From the NCBI GenBank assembly GCA_951802425.1, contig OX637802.1, positions 2,728,001 through 2,792,000 on the forward strand: 64,000 nucleotides of DNA, read 5' to 3'. The notes beneath the pieces were generated by a model. It worked only from the letters and a program-made list of their open reading frames with translations. It was not told the DNA's origin and made no database searches. This document shows positions 22,963-33,440 of this stretch, piece by piece; positions within the stretch are counted from its first letter, which is position 1, and the number at the start of each line of letters is the position of its first letter. A program made the translations under genes and the position numbers. Origin of the DNA: Clavaria fumosa. Taxonomy: Eukaryota; Basidiomycota; Agaricomycetes; Agaricales; Clavariaceae.

Positions 22963-25075
22963 ATGGGTCACCCCCATATAGCCATGCAAAAAAAGCACAA
23001 CAGAAAGGGAGGAGAGACTCCTCCCTTGGTAGGACCACTGCATGACACAGGTGTTGTGCAGCCAGAGGGAATAGGACCCTCTGTTGAGCCCAGCAGTGAA
23101 CTACCACTAAGGGCTGACATGGCGTCACTAGGAGGGTGCCACAATGCACCAAGTCACTGGCGAGGCGCCATTGGTTGGGAAGGCTGGGCCTTCCAAAGGA
23201 AAGGGCATAGAACCCTTAGAAACCCATGAGAGGTGGCTGTGAGAGCAGTCAAGTTCGCAGGCTCCCTCCAATATTGGAGACGAGCAAACAGCGATAGCGC
23301 AAGCTAACGCTGTAGCCGAGAGACTCTCAGATATTCAGGCAGAACTCTCCCACCAGGACGAAGAGTTTGAGGCTCTCGTAAGGGTGATGAAAAATCGCCA
23401 GGCCACTATTCGGCAACAGTTAAGTGAGGAAGCTACCCACATAAGGCAGGTATTGGACTTGCTAGACAATCAGGAAACTGCACTAGCGGCTCCCTTACGG
23501 TGGCAACACTGGGAATTGCTGGAACGTGAGGTAGGACTTGCCCCACCTAGCCAGGTGCTCACAGGGGTAGCCCCGGAGGCTGGATGGACAGCATCAGCCA
23601 ACCACGAGGAAGGGTAGCGAAGGGAGAACCATGCGGACAGTTCTCGAACCCTTGGTGAACCAGGAGTGGAGGGTGGCAGCCCCTGAGAAACAGTGGGGCC
23701 AGAACCATGGCCTATCCTGCGCTACCCGCAGTTGGGTCAGCAAGAGCCAACAGGCCAGATGGGCCCATTCAGATGGATGGAACCACCCCAGAGGGAGTGG
23801 GAGATTACTTGGGAAGTATCCCCGAGTTCTACAAACTACCAAAGTGATGTTTTTCATCGCTACCTTGTGATGATACAAGATAAAACCTTGCTATTGCCTG
23901 AAGCAATAGCTGAGATCAAGGGGATCAAGATTGAGCCCCCTGAGCTCTATGATGGATGAGACGACCTCATCATGTGGGAAAGGTGGCTCAATGGCCTCCT
24001 AACTACTTCTATTTTTATAGAGTAGTTGGACCACAGTTGGAGAACCAACACATGATGTTAGCAGGTTCGCAACTAAGTGGAATAGCCACTACTTGGTATA
24101 CCCAAGAGTAGGGATGCCATGGTCCGGTTAAGTCCGGTTCAGGGCTGAATTTTTCGAACCCAGAACCGGACTTTAGGTCCGGTTCAGGCCAAATTCCAAA
24201 CCTTAAACCTGAGTTCAGTCCAAGTCCGGTTTGTTGGACCGGACTTTTACTAAATAAGGTAATGGTTCGCCCAAATTTGGGCTTCTGAACCGAAATTTTG
24301 GTTCGGTTCACCCACTTGGCTGAACCTGAACCTCATTTTCAGTTCGGTCCAGTCCAGTTCAGGTTCAAACCAAAGTTCAGAACCGAACCGTGGCATCCCT
24401 ACCCAAGAGGTAACAGGACTATCCCATGCTCCTCGAAGGTCCACCTTCAAGGAACTAATAACTGCTATGTCTAAGCAGTTCCTAACTGAGGTAACAGCCC
24501 AGAAGGCAGTGGATGCCTTCTATCAGGTGAAATTTGCAAAGGCAAAAGGTGCCTTAGGATTCTGGAACGAGCTGGTCCAGGTGGCAGAGCAGATGCTCAC
24601 TCCACCTGATGCCAGTACGATGAAGAGGCAGTTCCTTAATGGACTGCCTAATGAGATGGTGGAGGCCATCTTCAAAACTTGCACAATTAGCATTGAGTTA
24701 TCCTCTGTTGAGGATATTATTGACACTAGTCACCAAGTGGAAGCAACCCTCCACTACCTCCAACAGCAGAGGGCAGTGCCTTTGTCAGGGAACCAAGCAG
24801 GTCCCAAAGGAAACCTGCCCATGGGTAGAGTACCAGTGGGGCAGTGGTTTGTGAGACTGCAGCTGTATCAGCCGCACACAGACCACAGGCCAGGGGAACC
24901 TGTTCCCCTGCGGGATGAGTGCACCCCAGCCAGAGGGAGCAAACCTTGGCTAGAACCACCTAAGGTGGTGCCCAAGGCTGGGATACGAGGTGGAGAGGAG
25001 CGGAAAGCTCCTCTAACATGTTATACCTTTGGGAAAGCAGGGCACTATACAAGTGCATGTCCACAGTTGCAGTGA
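22963..25075 (+). pseudogene. gag: gag of the plus-strand copy, multiple stops
   Basis: Gag-like segments lie in several frames: a helical N-terminal part (23384-23617), the capsid signature EPPELYDG then DLIMWERWLNGLL (about 23930-24000), and a clean 202-codon stretch 24467-25075. The zinc knuckle reads CYTFGKAGHYTSAC; the second Cys is Phe, whereas the minus-strand copy keeps CYVCGKVGHYTNVC. A MITE at 24109-24401 splits the gene. It cannot make an intact protein. Confidence 0.75.
24109..24401. mobile_element. hAT-type MITE, 293 bp, inserted in gag
   Basis: Ends TAGGGATGCCATGGTCCGGT and the inverted TAGGGATGCCACGGTTCGGT, flanked by an exact 8-bp target duplication CCCAAGAG (24101-24108 and 24402-24409). 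The inside is made of GGTTCAG/CCGGACT-type subterminal repeats. No ORF. Confidence 0.85.
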
Positions 25076-25089
25076 AAGCCAGAGGCTTT

Positions 25090-27930
25090 TAGGGGAAATG
25101 TAAGGAACTATGCCTTACAGGAGGATCTGGGTGAGATAGAGCCTGAGGAACCACAGGAGACACCTGTGGTTGAAAGCGAGGAGCCGGAGGGTGAAACCCT
25201 ACCAGAGGAAGTCATGGAAGATGACTATGCTGGTTGCAGGGACCAGTACAATTCAGACGAGCTCTTCATCCTTGAAGAGCTCGAGGAGGAGGCGGAAAGC
25301 AACCAGGTCACTGGAATCTGGGAAGTGGAAGAGGACAATGTCCTCTACATGACAGAAGTATGCATTGGCCATGTCAATGACAGGCCATTCTGGGTGCACA
25401 TCTAGAAAGAACGGATGGGATTGTGTCCAGTAGTGACAAAGGAGGCAAGGCAATGCCTCATGGCCTACATCACCATGAATGGTGTAAAAGCGTACACACT
25501 TTTCGATTTGGGAAGTACCCCAGACCTGATGAGCCCAGACTTTGCCCAGGTGACAAAGGTACCAACCTTCCAACTGGATAACCCAGTTCCTATTCAACTT
25601 GGCTGTATTGGCAGCTGATCGATGATCACATGTGGATGCCGCATAGTGGTGGATTTGGGAGGAATACTGGTGGAAGACCAGTATTTTGATATAGTGAACA
25701 TTGATCGCTATGACATCATAGTTGGAACAGCATTCATGTATGACCACTGTGTGATATTGGATGTGCACTGACGTGCAATCCGTATTGGCAAAGGAAAGGG
25801 GAAAACCCTTCAGGCTATGTCACCCAGTGAAGAAACAGAAGCATTACACCTCCGTGTATCAGCTAAGAGTGCACCAAGGAACAAAGCTCGAAAGAGCTGA
25901 CTACACTTGGGCCCCCATGACAAGGGTGAGCCCTGGAAGGGGGGAGAGACTAACACCTCTGTAAAATTGAAAGATGATGCCTACCTCGAAGGCAGGCAGG
26001 AGTACTGGTTTAACCAGTATGCCAAACTCTTTGGGGGAGTTCCCCCCAGACTGCCTTCATTTTGAGCAGTAAACCACCACATACCTTTGATAGGCAAAAC
26101 GAAAGTCTATAATTATTACCTGCCTCAGTGTGCTGAGGCATTCAAGGAACAATTCCATGAGAAAGTGAACCGTTATATTACTAACAGTTGGTGGGAAGCA
26201 GGAGTGGCATCGCAAGCAGCTCCTACACTATGCATACCAAAAAGCAGCTGGAACCCGCTGCTACGGACAGTTGTAGACTGCCGGAAACAGAATGCGAACA
26301 CCATACAGGATATTACCCTGTTGCCTGATCAAGATCAGATCAGACAGGACATGGCTAGAGCCGCATATAGGTCAAAGATTGACCTATCGGATGCATACGA
26401 ACAAGTATGCATAGAGCCTGAGGACATGTGGAAGACAGCATTCATGACCGTCTTGGGCACCATGTTCTCACAGGTGATGCAGATAGGGGATTGTAATGCC
26501 CCTGCTACCTTTCAGCACCTGATGACACACATATTTTGTCATCAGCTGGGAAAGTACATGCATGTGTACTTAGACGATGTATTCGTCTTCTCCAAGACCT
26601 TGGAGGACCACGAGTATCACTTAGGGACAGTCTTTGAGACCCTCAAAGGCATGAGCCTTTTCTTGAGCAAGAAAAAGTGCTTGCTGTACACAAAGAGCAT
26701 AGACTGCTTAGGGCATATTATAGATGCCCAGGGAATCCATGTTACAGTGGATAAAATGGATAAAATCCATAATTGGAAAACACTGACAAGTGTTAACGAG
26801 GTACAGAGGTTCCTTGGGCTAGTACAGTATATCAGACAGTTCATGCCTGATCTGTCCACATACACTGGCCCTTTAGCCAGTCTATGTAGTGAAATGTGAA
26901 CATTTCACTGGAGGCTGCTCCATGATAAATGCATGGAAATCATTGAGGCATTGGCATGTAAGACACCAATATTACACCTGGTAGACATGGCAGTACACCA
27001 GCCAATATGGCTCATGTGCAACACCTCAGTGTCAGGCATAGGGGCCATGTATGGCCAAGGAGAGACATGGGAAACCTGCTGCCCAGCGTGGTTTATGTCT
27101 AAAAGGTTCAGCCCAGCCCAGTTTAGCTATAAAACTTGGGACTGGGAGGCCTTAGTGATTGTTGAATCGCTGCAGAAATGGGAGGATAAACTCCTTGGTA
27201 GATGGATCAATGTGGTCACAAACCACAAAGTGCTGGGGTTCTTTAAGAACCAAATGTGCTTGTCTGGCTGGCAGGCCAGATGGATGGAATATATGGAGAG
27301 ATTTGACTACTCCATTACCTATATCAAAGGCAAGCACAACAAGGTTGCAGATTGCCTTTTGTGTTGCCATATGAGTGACACAACAGATGAAATCCATCCA
27401 GATCACAAGTATGTGAAGGCAGATGTTCGCCTTGACCCCGAAGGGGATGAGCTGCCCTGCAGACACCTGGAGGAGGCATGCGCACTACGAGTATGCACAC
27501 CTGCTGCGGACCAGGAGACTGAGCAGGAGCAGCCACCACCTGAGCCCCAAGTGGACAGGGATGTACGGGACGAGACACTCGTGCCGTTAAGGCCCCGTGT
27601 GGAGGGGGGGAATGACAGGGTGCTGCAAAGCATCCATGATGGCTACAAACAGGATCACCTGTTCAAAATAATACTGGAAAAACCAGGAAATTATACCAGT
27701 TTTAAGATCAGGGATGACCTGATCTTTGCAGAAAATAAGAAGGGAGAAGAGGTGCTCTGTGTGCCTCATATCCTTCATGAAGGGAAAAGCATCCCTGGAA
27801 TGGTAATCCAGGAAGCCCATGCAGTCCTAGGACACATGGGGTCACAGATAATGATGGACTATGTCTGCCATTATTATTGGTGGCCATTGGTGTTGAAGGA
27901 CATTGATAAGTTTTGCTCATTGTGCCACCT
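25090..27930 (+). pseudogene. pol: pol of the plus-strand copy (PR-RT-RH and IN zinc region)
   Basis: Protease region at 25415-25770 with YTLFDLGSTPDLMS, where the usual D-S/T-G is D-L-G. RT at 26087-26899 with the YLDD active site (YLDDVFVFSK) intact, ended by a TGA at 26897. RNase H/connection at 26933-27400. Integrase N terminus follows with HAVLGHMGSQ, YYWWP and CSLC. Several stops interrupt the frame (25618, 25769, 26897). The open frame 26933-27940 runs into the palindromic insertion at 27935. Confidence 0.85.
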
Positions 27931-28296
27931 GATGCTGTAGAATTATTGCAAGGTGTTTTGTAATTACAATACAGGGCCATTGCAAGATTGATTGTAATTA
28001 CAATAGTTTTTGATCATTTTGCCCTTGCAAGATTACTTGTAATGACAATACATATTACAATACAGACTACAATACAATGCAAGTTTGTGACAGTGACTCC
28101 ATTGCAGGGTCCTTTCCCAGGCCTGCCCCAATTGCAGGGTCCCTGCCCACACCAAAGCAGTAATCCCTTCTCAGACAAACAATGGCAAACAAAATATGCT
28201 AAAAATAAAAACAAAAACTCGAAATTGAGCAGCCCCATGCCTGGTCCCTCAGGTACAGGTTACCAATTAGGCATAGCTGCTTTTGGTAAGCTGCTA

Positions 28297-28517
28297 TAGT
28301 GTTGCCATGGCTCGGCTTTTTTCAGCTCGGCTCGGCTAAACTGAGCAAGCTGTTGGACAATGCACAATGGGAGGAGAGATTTTGATACATCTGATCATTC
28401 ACTCCTTCTGTGAGAGCCCAAAGCCACTTATTCTGTGGGATTATCTGTTTATTTGAAGCCACAATACTCAATGCAAATTCCCAAAAAAGAAATTGGCTCG
28501 AGCTGTTGGCAACACTA
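28297..28517. repeat. hAT-type MITE in the left palindrome arm
   Basis: Ends TAGTGTTGCCATGGCTCGGC and TGTTGGCAACACTA. Flanked not by 8 bp but by an exact 30-bp direct duplication (28267-28296 and 28518-28547, starting TTAGGCATAGCTGC). Confidence 0.7.
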
Positions 28518-29835
28518 TTAGGCATAGCTGCTTTTGGTAAGCTGCTATGACCATGGGAAAAAAATTGCACGGCTTGTGAAATATGACTTTTTATACACCA
28601 AAAAATTGGCAAAAATCAGGAGATTCCGAATCTGGACACCCCACATTTGTACCTGCCTTGGTTCAGTGTCAATTCGCAAAATACACCGAAAATATTCATT
28701 TTCCACAATTCTGCAGTACTCTGCAGTACTCTGGCTTGAAGATGGTTAGTAGAGGATACACACACTACCTGTGGACATATGGGGAGGGTGTAGATTAGTT
28801 CAACAACCCACCCACCATCTCTGTCACCTCCCTGGAATCCATTACTAGGAATTAGGGTTATTGGCCTGGGAGCATGGCTATTTGTTATATTGCAAATTCC
28901 AGCCATCAGACTACACCTTATGACATCTAATACAATCATACAAAAGCCCATAATATTTGGTGCAGAACTACAGATTCCCCATGTCTATTTTCCCAAAATT
29001 CTCAAAATCTCTCCCCAGATAGCCCCCTTTGTCAAATCACATATTCCTTTTAGCAAATAGTTGACAATGTATACATGAAGACATGTTCAAAGTTTGGTGA
29101 AGTTAGGCCAAGTTCTCAGGAAGATAGCCCAGAATATGTCTTCTGGAGGACAGTCTAAAGTGAAGTCAAAGATGAAGGCAAGGGTAAGGAAGACCTTGAC
29201 AGTCTCCCAAAAGTCTCATTCTGAGCTATCTTTCTGAGAACTTGGCCTAACTTCACCAAACTTTGAACATGTCTTCATGTATACATTGTCAACTATTTGC
29301 TAAAAGGAATATGTGATTTGACAAAGGGGGCTATCTGGGGAGAGATTTTGAGAATTTTGGGAAAATAGACATGGGGAATCTGTAGTTCTGCACCAAATAT
29401 TATGGGCTTTTGTATGATTGTATTAGATGTCATAAGGTGTAGTCTGATGGCTGGAATTTGCAATATAACAAATAGCCATGCTCCCAGGCCAATAACCCTA
29501 ATTCCTAGTAATGGATTCCAGGGAGGTGACAGAGATGGTGGGTGGGTTGTTGAACTAATCTACACCCTCCCCATATGTCCACAGGTAGTGTGTGTATCCT
29601 CTACTAACCATCTTCAAGCCAGAGTACTGCAGAGTACTGCAGAATTGTGGAAAATGAATATTTTCGGTGTATTTTGCGAATTGACACTGAACCAAGGCAG
29701 GTACAAATGTGGGGTGTCCAGATTCGGAATCTCCTGATTTTTGCCAATTTTTTGGTGTATAAAAAGTCATATTTCACAAGCCGTGCAATTTTTTTCCCAT
29801 GGTCATAGCAGCTTACCAAAAGCAGCTATGCCTAA

Positions 29836-30056
29836 TAGTGTTGCCAACAGCTCGAGCCAATTTCTTTTTTGGGAATTTGCATTGAGTATTGTGGCTTCAA
29901 ATAAACAGATAATCCCACAGAATAAGTGGCTTTGGGCTCTCACAGAAGGAGTGAATGATCAGATGTATCAAAATCTCTCCTCCCATTGTGCATTGTCCAA
30001 CAGCTTGCTCAGTTTAGCCGAGCCGAGCTGAAAAAAGCCGAGCCATGGCAACACTA
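29836..30056. repeat. hAT-type MITE in the right palindrome arm
   Basis: Mirror image of 28297-28517 about the axis at 29176.5, including the mirrored 30-bp flanking duplications. It was therefore copied with the arm rather than inserted separately. Confidence 0.7.
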
Positions 30057-30420
30057 TAGCAGCTTACCAAAAGCAGCTATGCCTAATTGGTAACCTGTAC
30101 CTGAGGGACCAGGCATGGGGCTGCTCAATTTCGAATTTTTGTTTTTATTTTTGGCATTCTTTATTTGTCTGTGTTTGTTCAGTCATTCCTATTTGGGCAG
30201 GAGCATCTGCAATAGGCAGGGCAGGCCTGGGAAAGGACATGCATTGTAATTTATTGCAAGGGCTATTGTCCACATTTAGACAGGAGCATCACAGTTGTCA
30301 CAGAGTGGATGACAAAGCTATGACAAAGCTGTATTGTAATGTCTTGCAATATGCTTACAGTCATTCTTGCAATGGCCACCTATTGTAATTACAATTGTGT
30401 ATTGCAAGGAATCTACAGCA

Positions 30421-30631
30421 TTGACTGGTTGTGCAGCATGTGCCAGATGAACAAGACTTCCCCTCAGAAGCCACAAGGGCTTCTACACACCCTTCCAATT
30501 CCTAGGCGGCCCTGGGAATCAATAGGAATGGACTTTGTAGGTCCATTTCCTATGTCAAAAGAGGCGGACTACCTCTGGGTGGTAATTTGCCACCTCACCT
30601 CACTGGTACACTTAGTACCAGTCACCATGTC
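30421..30631 (+). pseudogene. Integrase fragment beyond the palindrome
   Basis: The frame continues as CSMCQMNKTSPQKPQG, then WESIGMDFVGPFP with the first Asp of the DDE triad, and ends at VTMSVKLS where the inverted LTR begins. It is the 3' remainder of the plus-strand pol. Confidence 0.75.
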
Positions 30632-30856
30632 TGTAAAGCTTTCTATCCCTCAAAAGAACCGGACTCAACTGTATATTGAGTGTAGTAGTTCTATGTAGAG
30701 GGATCTACCCTCTGTGTACAGTTGCAACACAGTATATATAGGTGAGCAGCCCTCTAGGGGCCACTGATGTAAGCATAGCCTAAGCGGCTACGCTAGTAGA
30801 CTATTATGGTATGTAGATTATGTAATAAAAGAATAGAAAAGGCCTATAGCCTTACA
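30632..30856 (-). repeat. 3' LTR of the minus-strand copy
   Basis: On the minus strand it starts TGTAAGGC and ends GCTTTACA, and resembles 22703-22925 throughout, including the TATATA and GGGTAGATCCCTCTACA blocks. Confidence 0.8.
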
Positions 30857-30870
30857 CCCTCCCCCTCTGG
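30857..30870 (-). other. Polypurine tract of the minus-strand copy
   Basis: Minus-strand CCAGAGGGGGAGGG abuts the LTR start directly. This fixes the LTR as the 3' one and places ORF3 inside the element. Confidence 0.75.
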
Positions 30871-31154
30871 AGAGGCCACAACCAGAGGCAACACATGGGC
30901 AGTGCGGGACGACAAGCAGGATCGTAGGATAATTTTACAAGGGGCGCATCCCCTTGGGCAGGGTTACCGCCATGTCACTGGGTGCGATCCCCTCCTGGGG
31001 CCTTTGCCTGGTGCTGATGGGTCCTACCCAGTGGTCTGCGCAACCTGCCCCCAGTTGGACAGCGTGTCACGAGTGGCACGCCCCAGTGGGGGGTGCCCCA
31101 AGTGCCACTGTCTCGTCCTGTGGGGTAGGCATATTTTTTAAAGAGCTCGGACGC

Positions 31155-33272
31155 TTAGTCTGAGCCCTGCTTGTAGTCGCACAGCAGCTCACCCTCGTCG
31201 TCGCTCCAGTCAGGTGACGACACAACAGGCCTCTTCGCAGCCTTAGCCGCTGATGACTTAGCCACTTTCTTTTGTTTTTGAGAGGGCCCCGCACCCTCTG
31301 TCTGAGATATTGTTAAACCCCTGATAGGTAACCCTAGGGGGTTTTTAACAATGGATGTACTTCCACTGTCGTCCAGGGGCACATTGCCCCTCCATTCGTC
31401 TCCCGTCTTCTCACTCAGCTGAAGACGGCACAGACGCACCCTGCACCCTATGCACTCTAGCAGTGCATATGTCCAGGGCGGTATGGGAGGCTTCTTCTGT
31501 TCACCCAGTGCTAGCTGGATATCGTCGTCTAAGGGGGCATTCCCCTTTCACACATACTCGCATGCCCACGCAAGTACAAATTCGTCCCAGAGCTCTGTTT
31601 CCCCAACGGAGACTCCTGCATCTACAAATGCCTCGATCGTCTGCACAAACAGTTGGCATTATCTTTGTGTTCCAGTGCCTGGAATGTCATACAGGGAGGA
31701 CTCTCCCTTTGATGGCCTGCACATATGCCCCCTTTGACACAAAGAGGGCTACAGCCATAGCTAGGAACAGATGCCACATTCAGGCCTGGGACAGTGTGCA
31801 TGCCATTATGGTGCGCCAGATGGCCACCTTGCGTGCAAAAGACAGGGGTGAGTCCCTGTCTTTATCAATCCCAAGGATGGCCACTCTGCCCATCCTTATG
31901 TCGGTGGCCCAGCAGCACAGGTCTGACACTGTGCCTCTGTCGCCTTTCAGATTCATAGGGGGGATTTCCCCCTTCTCCCTTTCAAAGGAGAGCCACAGCT
32001 CTTGGGGGAGCAATGGCTCCCCGGTCTCTACAAACTCCCTAATGGGAGGCACAACGATTCTTGCCACTGTCAGCAGCAATGTCTGGTACAACGGATAGGA
32101 GGGTGCTCCCCCTCCTGCAACTTCCAAGGGTCCTGCCCTCAGGGATGGGTCGCCCATCCCTCTGCTCTCTCGCAACATCTGCCCCTGCAGATGGCATGCC
32201 ACCCGGTCTGCCGATTTCTCGACGCTGGTAGGAACTCTCCAGTTCCTCAACAGGCGTAGGCAGCTTTCCTGCTGCCTCGTTCTTCTGGGCCTCCTTAATG
32301 GCCCATCACATCTTCATTACGGCAGTCATATCATAACTGCTGTCAGGCACTCCATGATGCGCCTGCTGGTTGAGGGCTATCACCTCCTCAACCATCTTCA
32401 ACTCAACAGCCCACACACCAGGTTTGACAGACATCCCTGATGGCCAGGGATAGCCATCTGGAGCCCTGTCCGGGCAGGGAGCATTAAAGGGATAACCCCT
32501 TGTCAGAGGCGCAAGCACCATCTCCACAAACGTTCATTTATGCCTCAGTGAGGCATCGGGGTACTGCTGGCTAATACCAGCAGGTGGAAGAGGGATACCC
32601 CTCCTCAATGTTCATGGGGACATCCATGTCCCCCATAGGTGGCACTATGTCTGTGTATGAGATGGCAGTGCAGGCCCTTTTAGGGTCCCGCTCCAAGGGA
32701 TCCCTTTCTGGTCCCTTCCCTTTCGCCACAGTTCGCACTGCAGTAAGCTCCTCATTGGCGCTTGCCAACTTTTCAGTCAAGGAGAGAATCTTCTCCCGCG
32801 CCTTTCTAAGGTTGTTCTTGACCTTATCCAGGCTATCATAAACTTTTTCAAGCTTTTGCCAGTGCCTGGTGCAAAGGGCATTGCCCTTCTCATACTCTTC
32901 ATGCAAGTCATCCAACTTGCGCTGCATCATCCCGAGCTCCGGCTCAAGCTCATGCTTAGTGCTTTCCTGTGCTTCCTTAAGCGTTTGTTGAAACGCTTCG
33001 TCCGAGTGCAGCAGTGACTTGAAGATGTGGCAACGGAATCCGATACACTGAGTGCACCAGGATCCGTGGGTGATCGCATGGATCATGCAATCCTGGACCC
33101 AGGGGAGAGTTTCCTCCCCTTGCGACAATGATGGCTGGGACAACCCAGCCGTTCTGATGATGCTTGTCAGCAGTGAGTTCCCTGGTGCAAGGCCAGGGAT
33201 GGCGGTGGTAGTGGTAGAGGTGGCGGCGCAGGTAGTGCAAGGAGATGGGGTTTCCCCCATCGGATCATCCAT
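31155..33272 (-). pseudogene. Post-pol ORF3 with coiled coil, broken
   Basis: Four successive open pieces on the element's coding strand (33272-32571, 32527-32306, 32250-31780, 31439-31155) look like one former gene of roughly 600-650 codons with frameshifts and stops. The first 233 residues hold a Cys-containing segment (WCTQCIGFRC) and a long charged coiled coil (KLDDLHEEYEKGNA, KVKNNLRKAREKILSLTEKL). The last piece is Lys/Ala-rich then acidic (KKVAKSSAAKAAKR, SPDWSDDEGEL). No signal peptide or membrane segment is visible, so an envelope role is not supported. I do not recognise the family. Its position between chromodomain and polypurine tract makes it an added ORF of this retroelement. 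Confidence 0.6.
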
Positions 33273-33281
33273 TGTAAAAAA

Positions 33282-33440
33282 TGGCTGATGAGGAAAAAGA
33301 GAAAAAGAGGGCAGGCCCTCTTAAGGTTTTGTACCTTACGGTGGAGCCACCACGTGACTTACTCACTGTGGCTAATGACCCTGCGGTCTGGCTCGATTGC
33401 ATTTGCTACTCCACGCTCTGCTCGAGGGCACCTAGGTAGC
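33282..33440 (+). other. Antisense small ORF next to ORF3
   Basis: A 52-codon ORF (MADEEKEKKRAGPLKVLY) opens on the opposite strand 10 bp from the ORF3 start and lies in the gap between pol and ORF3. Composition is protein-like but there is no homology to support it. Confidence 0.25.

Larger units (their letters stand above)
27935..30418. mobile_element. 2.5-kb near-perfect palindrome inserted in integrase
   Basis: Every paired position sums to 58353: ends CTGTAG (27935-27940) and CTACAG (30413-30418), and all internal ORFs. The inner arms, 28201-29135 and 29218-30152 (935 bp each), appear almost identical, with three mismatches noticed by eye, around an 82-bp spacer. The outer arms (about 270 bp each) are more diverged and carry repeated TTGTAATTACAAT and TTGCAA motifs. 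Each arm contains one hAT-type MITE. Mirror ORFs (28322-28612/29741-30031 and 28616-28951/29402-29737) match no known family. It behaves like a foldback element. The CxxC of integrase is encoded on both sides of it, so it is not a simple clean insertion. Confidence 0.85.
22703..30631 (+). mobile_element. Second chromovirus family, plus-strand copy, decayed
   Basis: 5' LTR, gag, protease, RT, RNase H and integrase of a Ty3/gypsy element in order on the plus strand. It is broken by several stops, a hAT MITE (24109-24401) and a 2.5-kb palindrome (27935-30418). It is cut off in the integrase core at 30631, where the LTR of an opposite-facing copy begins. The 3' part (integrase C terminus, ORF3, 3' LTR) is missing from this copy. 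Confidence 0.85.

Noticed and set aside
28322..29737. Mirror ORFs of the palindrome as protein genes
   Set aside because: They are identical only because the DNA is mirrored. There is no homology, and start and stop positions look accidental.
31355..32098. 247-codon plus-strand ORF
   Set aside because: It lies antisense to the broken ORF3 of the minus-strand retroelement. Its composition is that of a shadow frame.
31155..33272. An envelope gene
   Set aside because: Only the position suggests it. No signal peptide, membrane segment or fusion-like region is seen.
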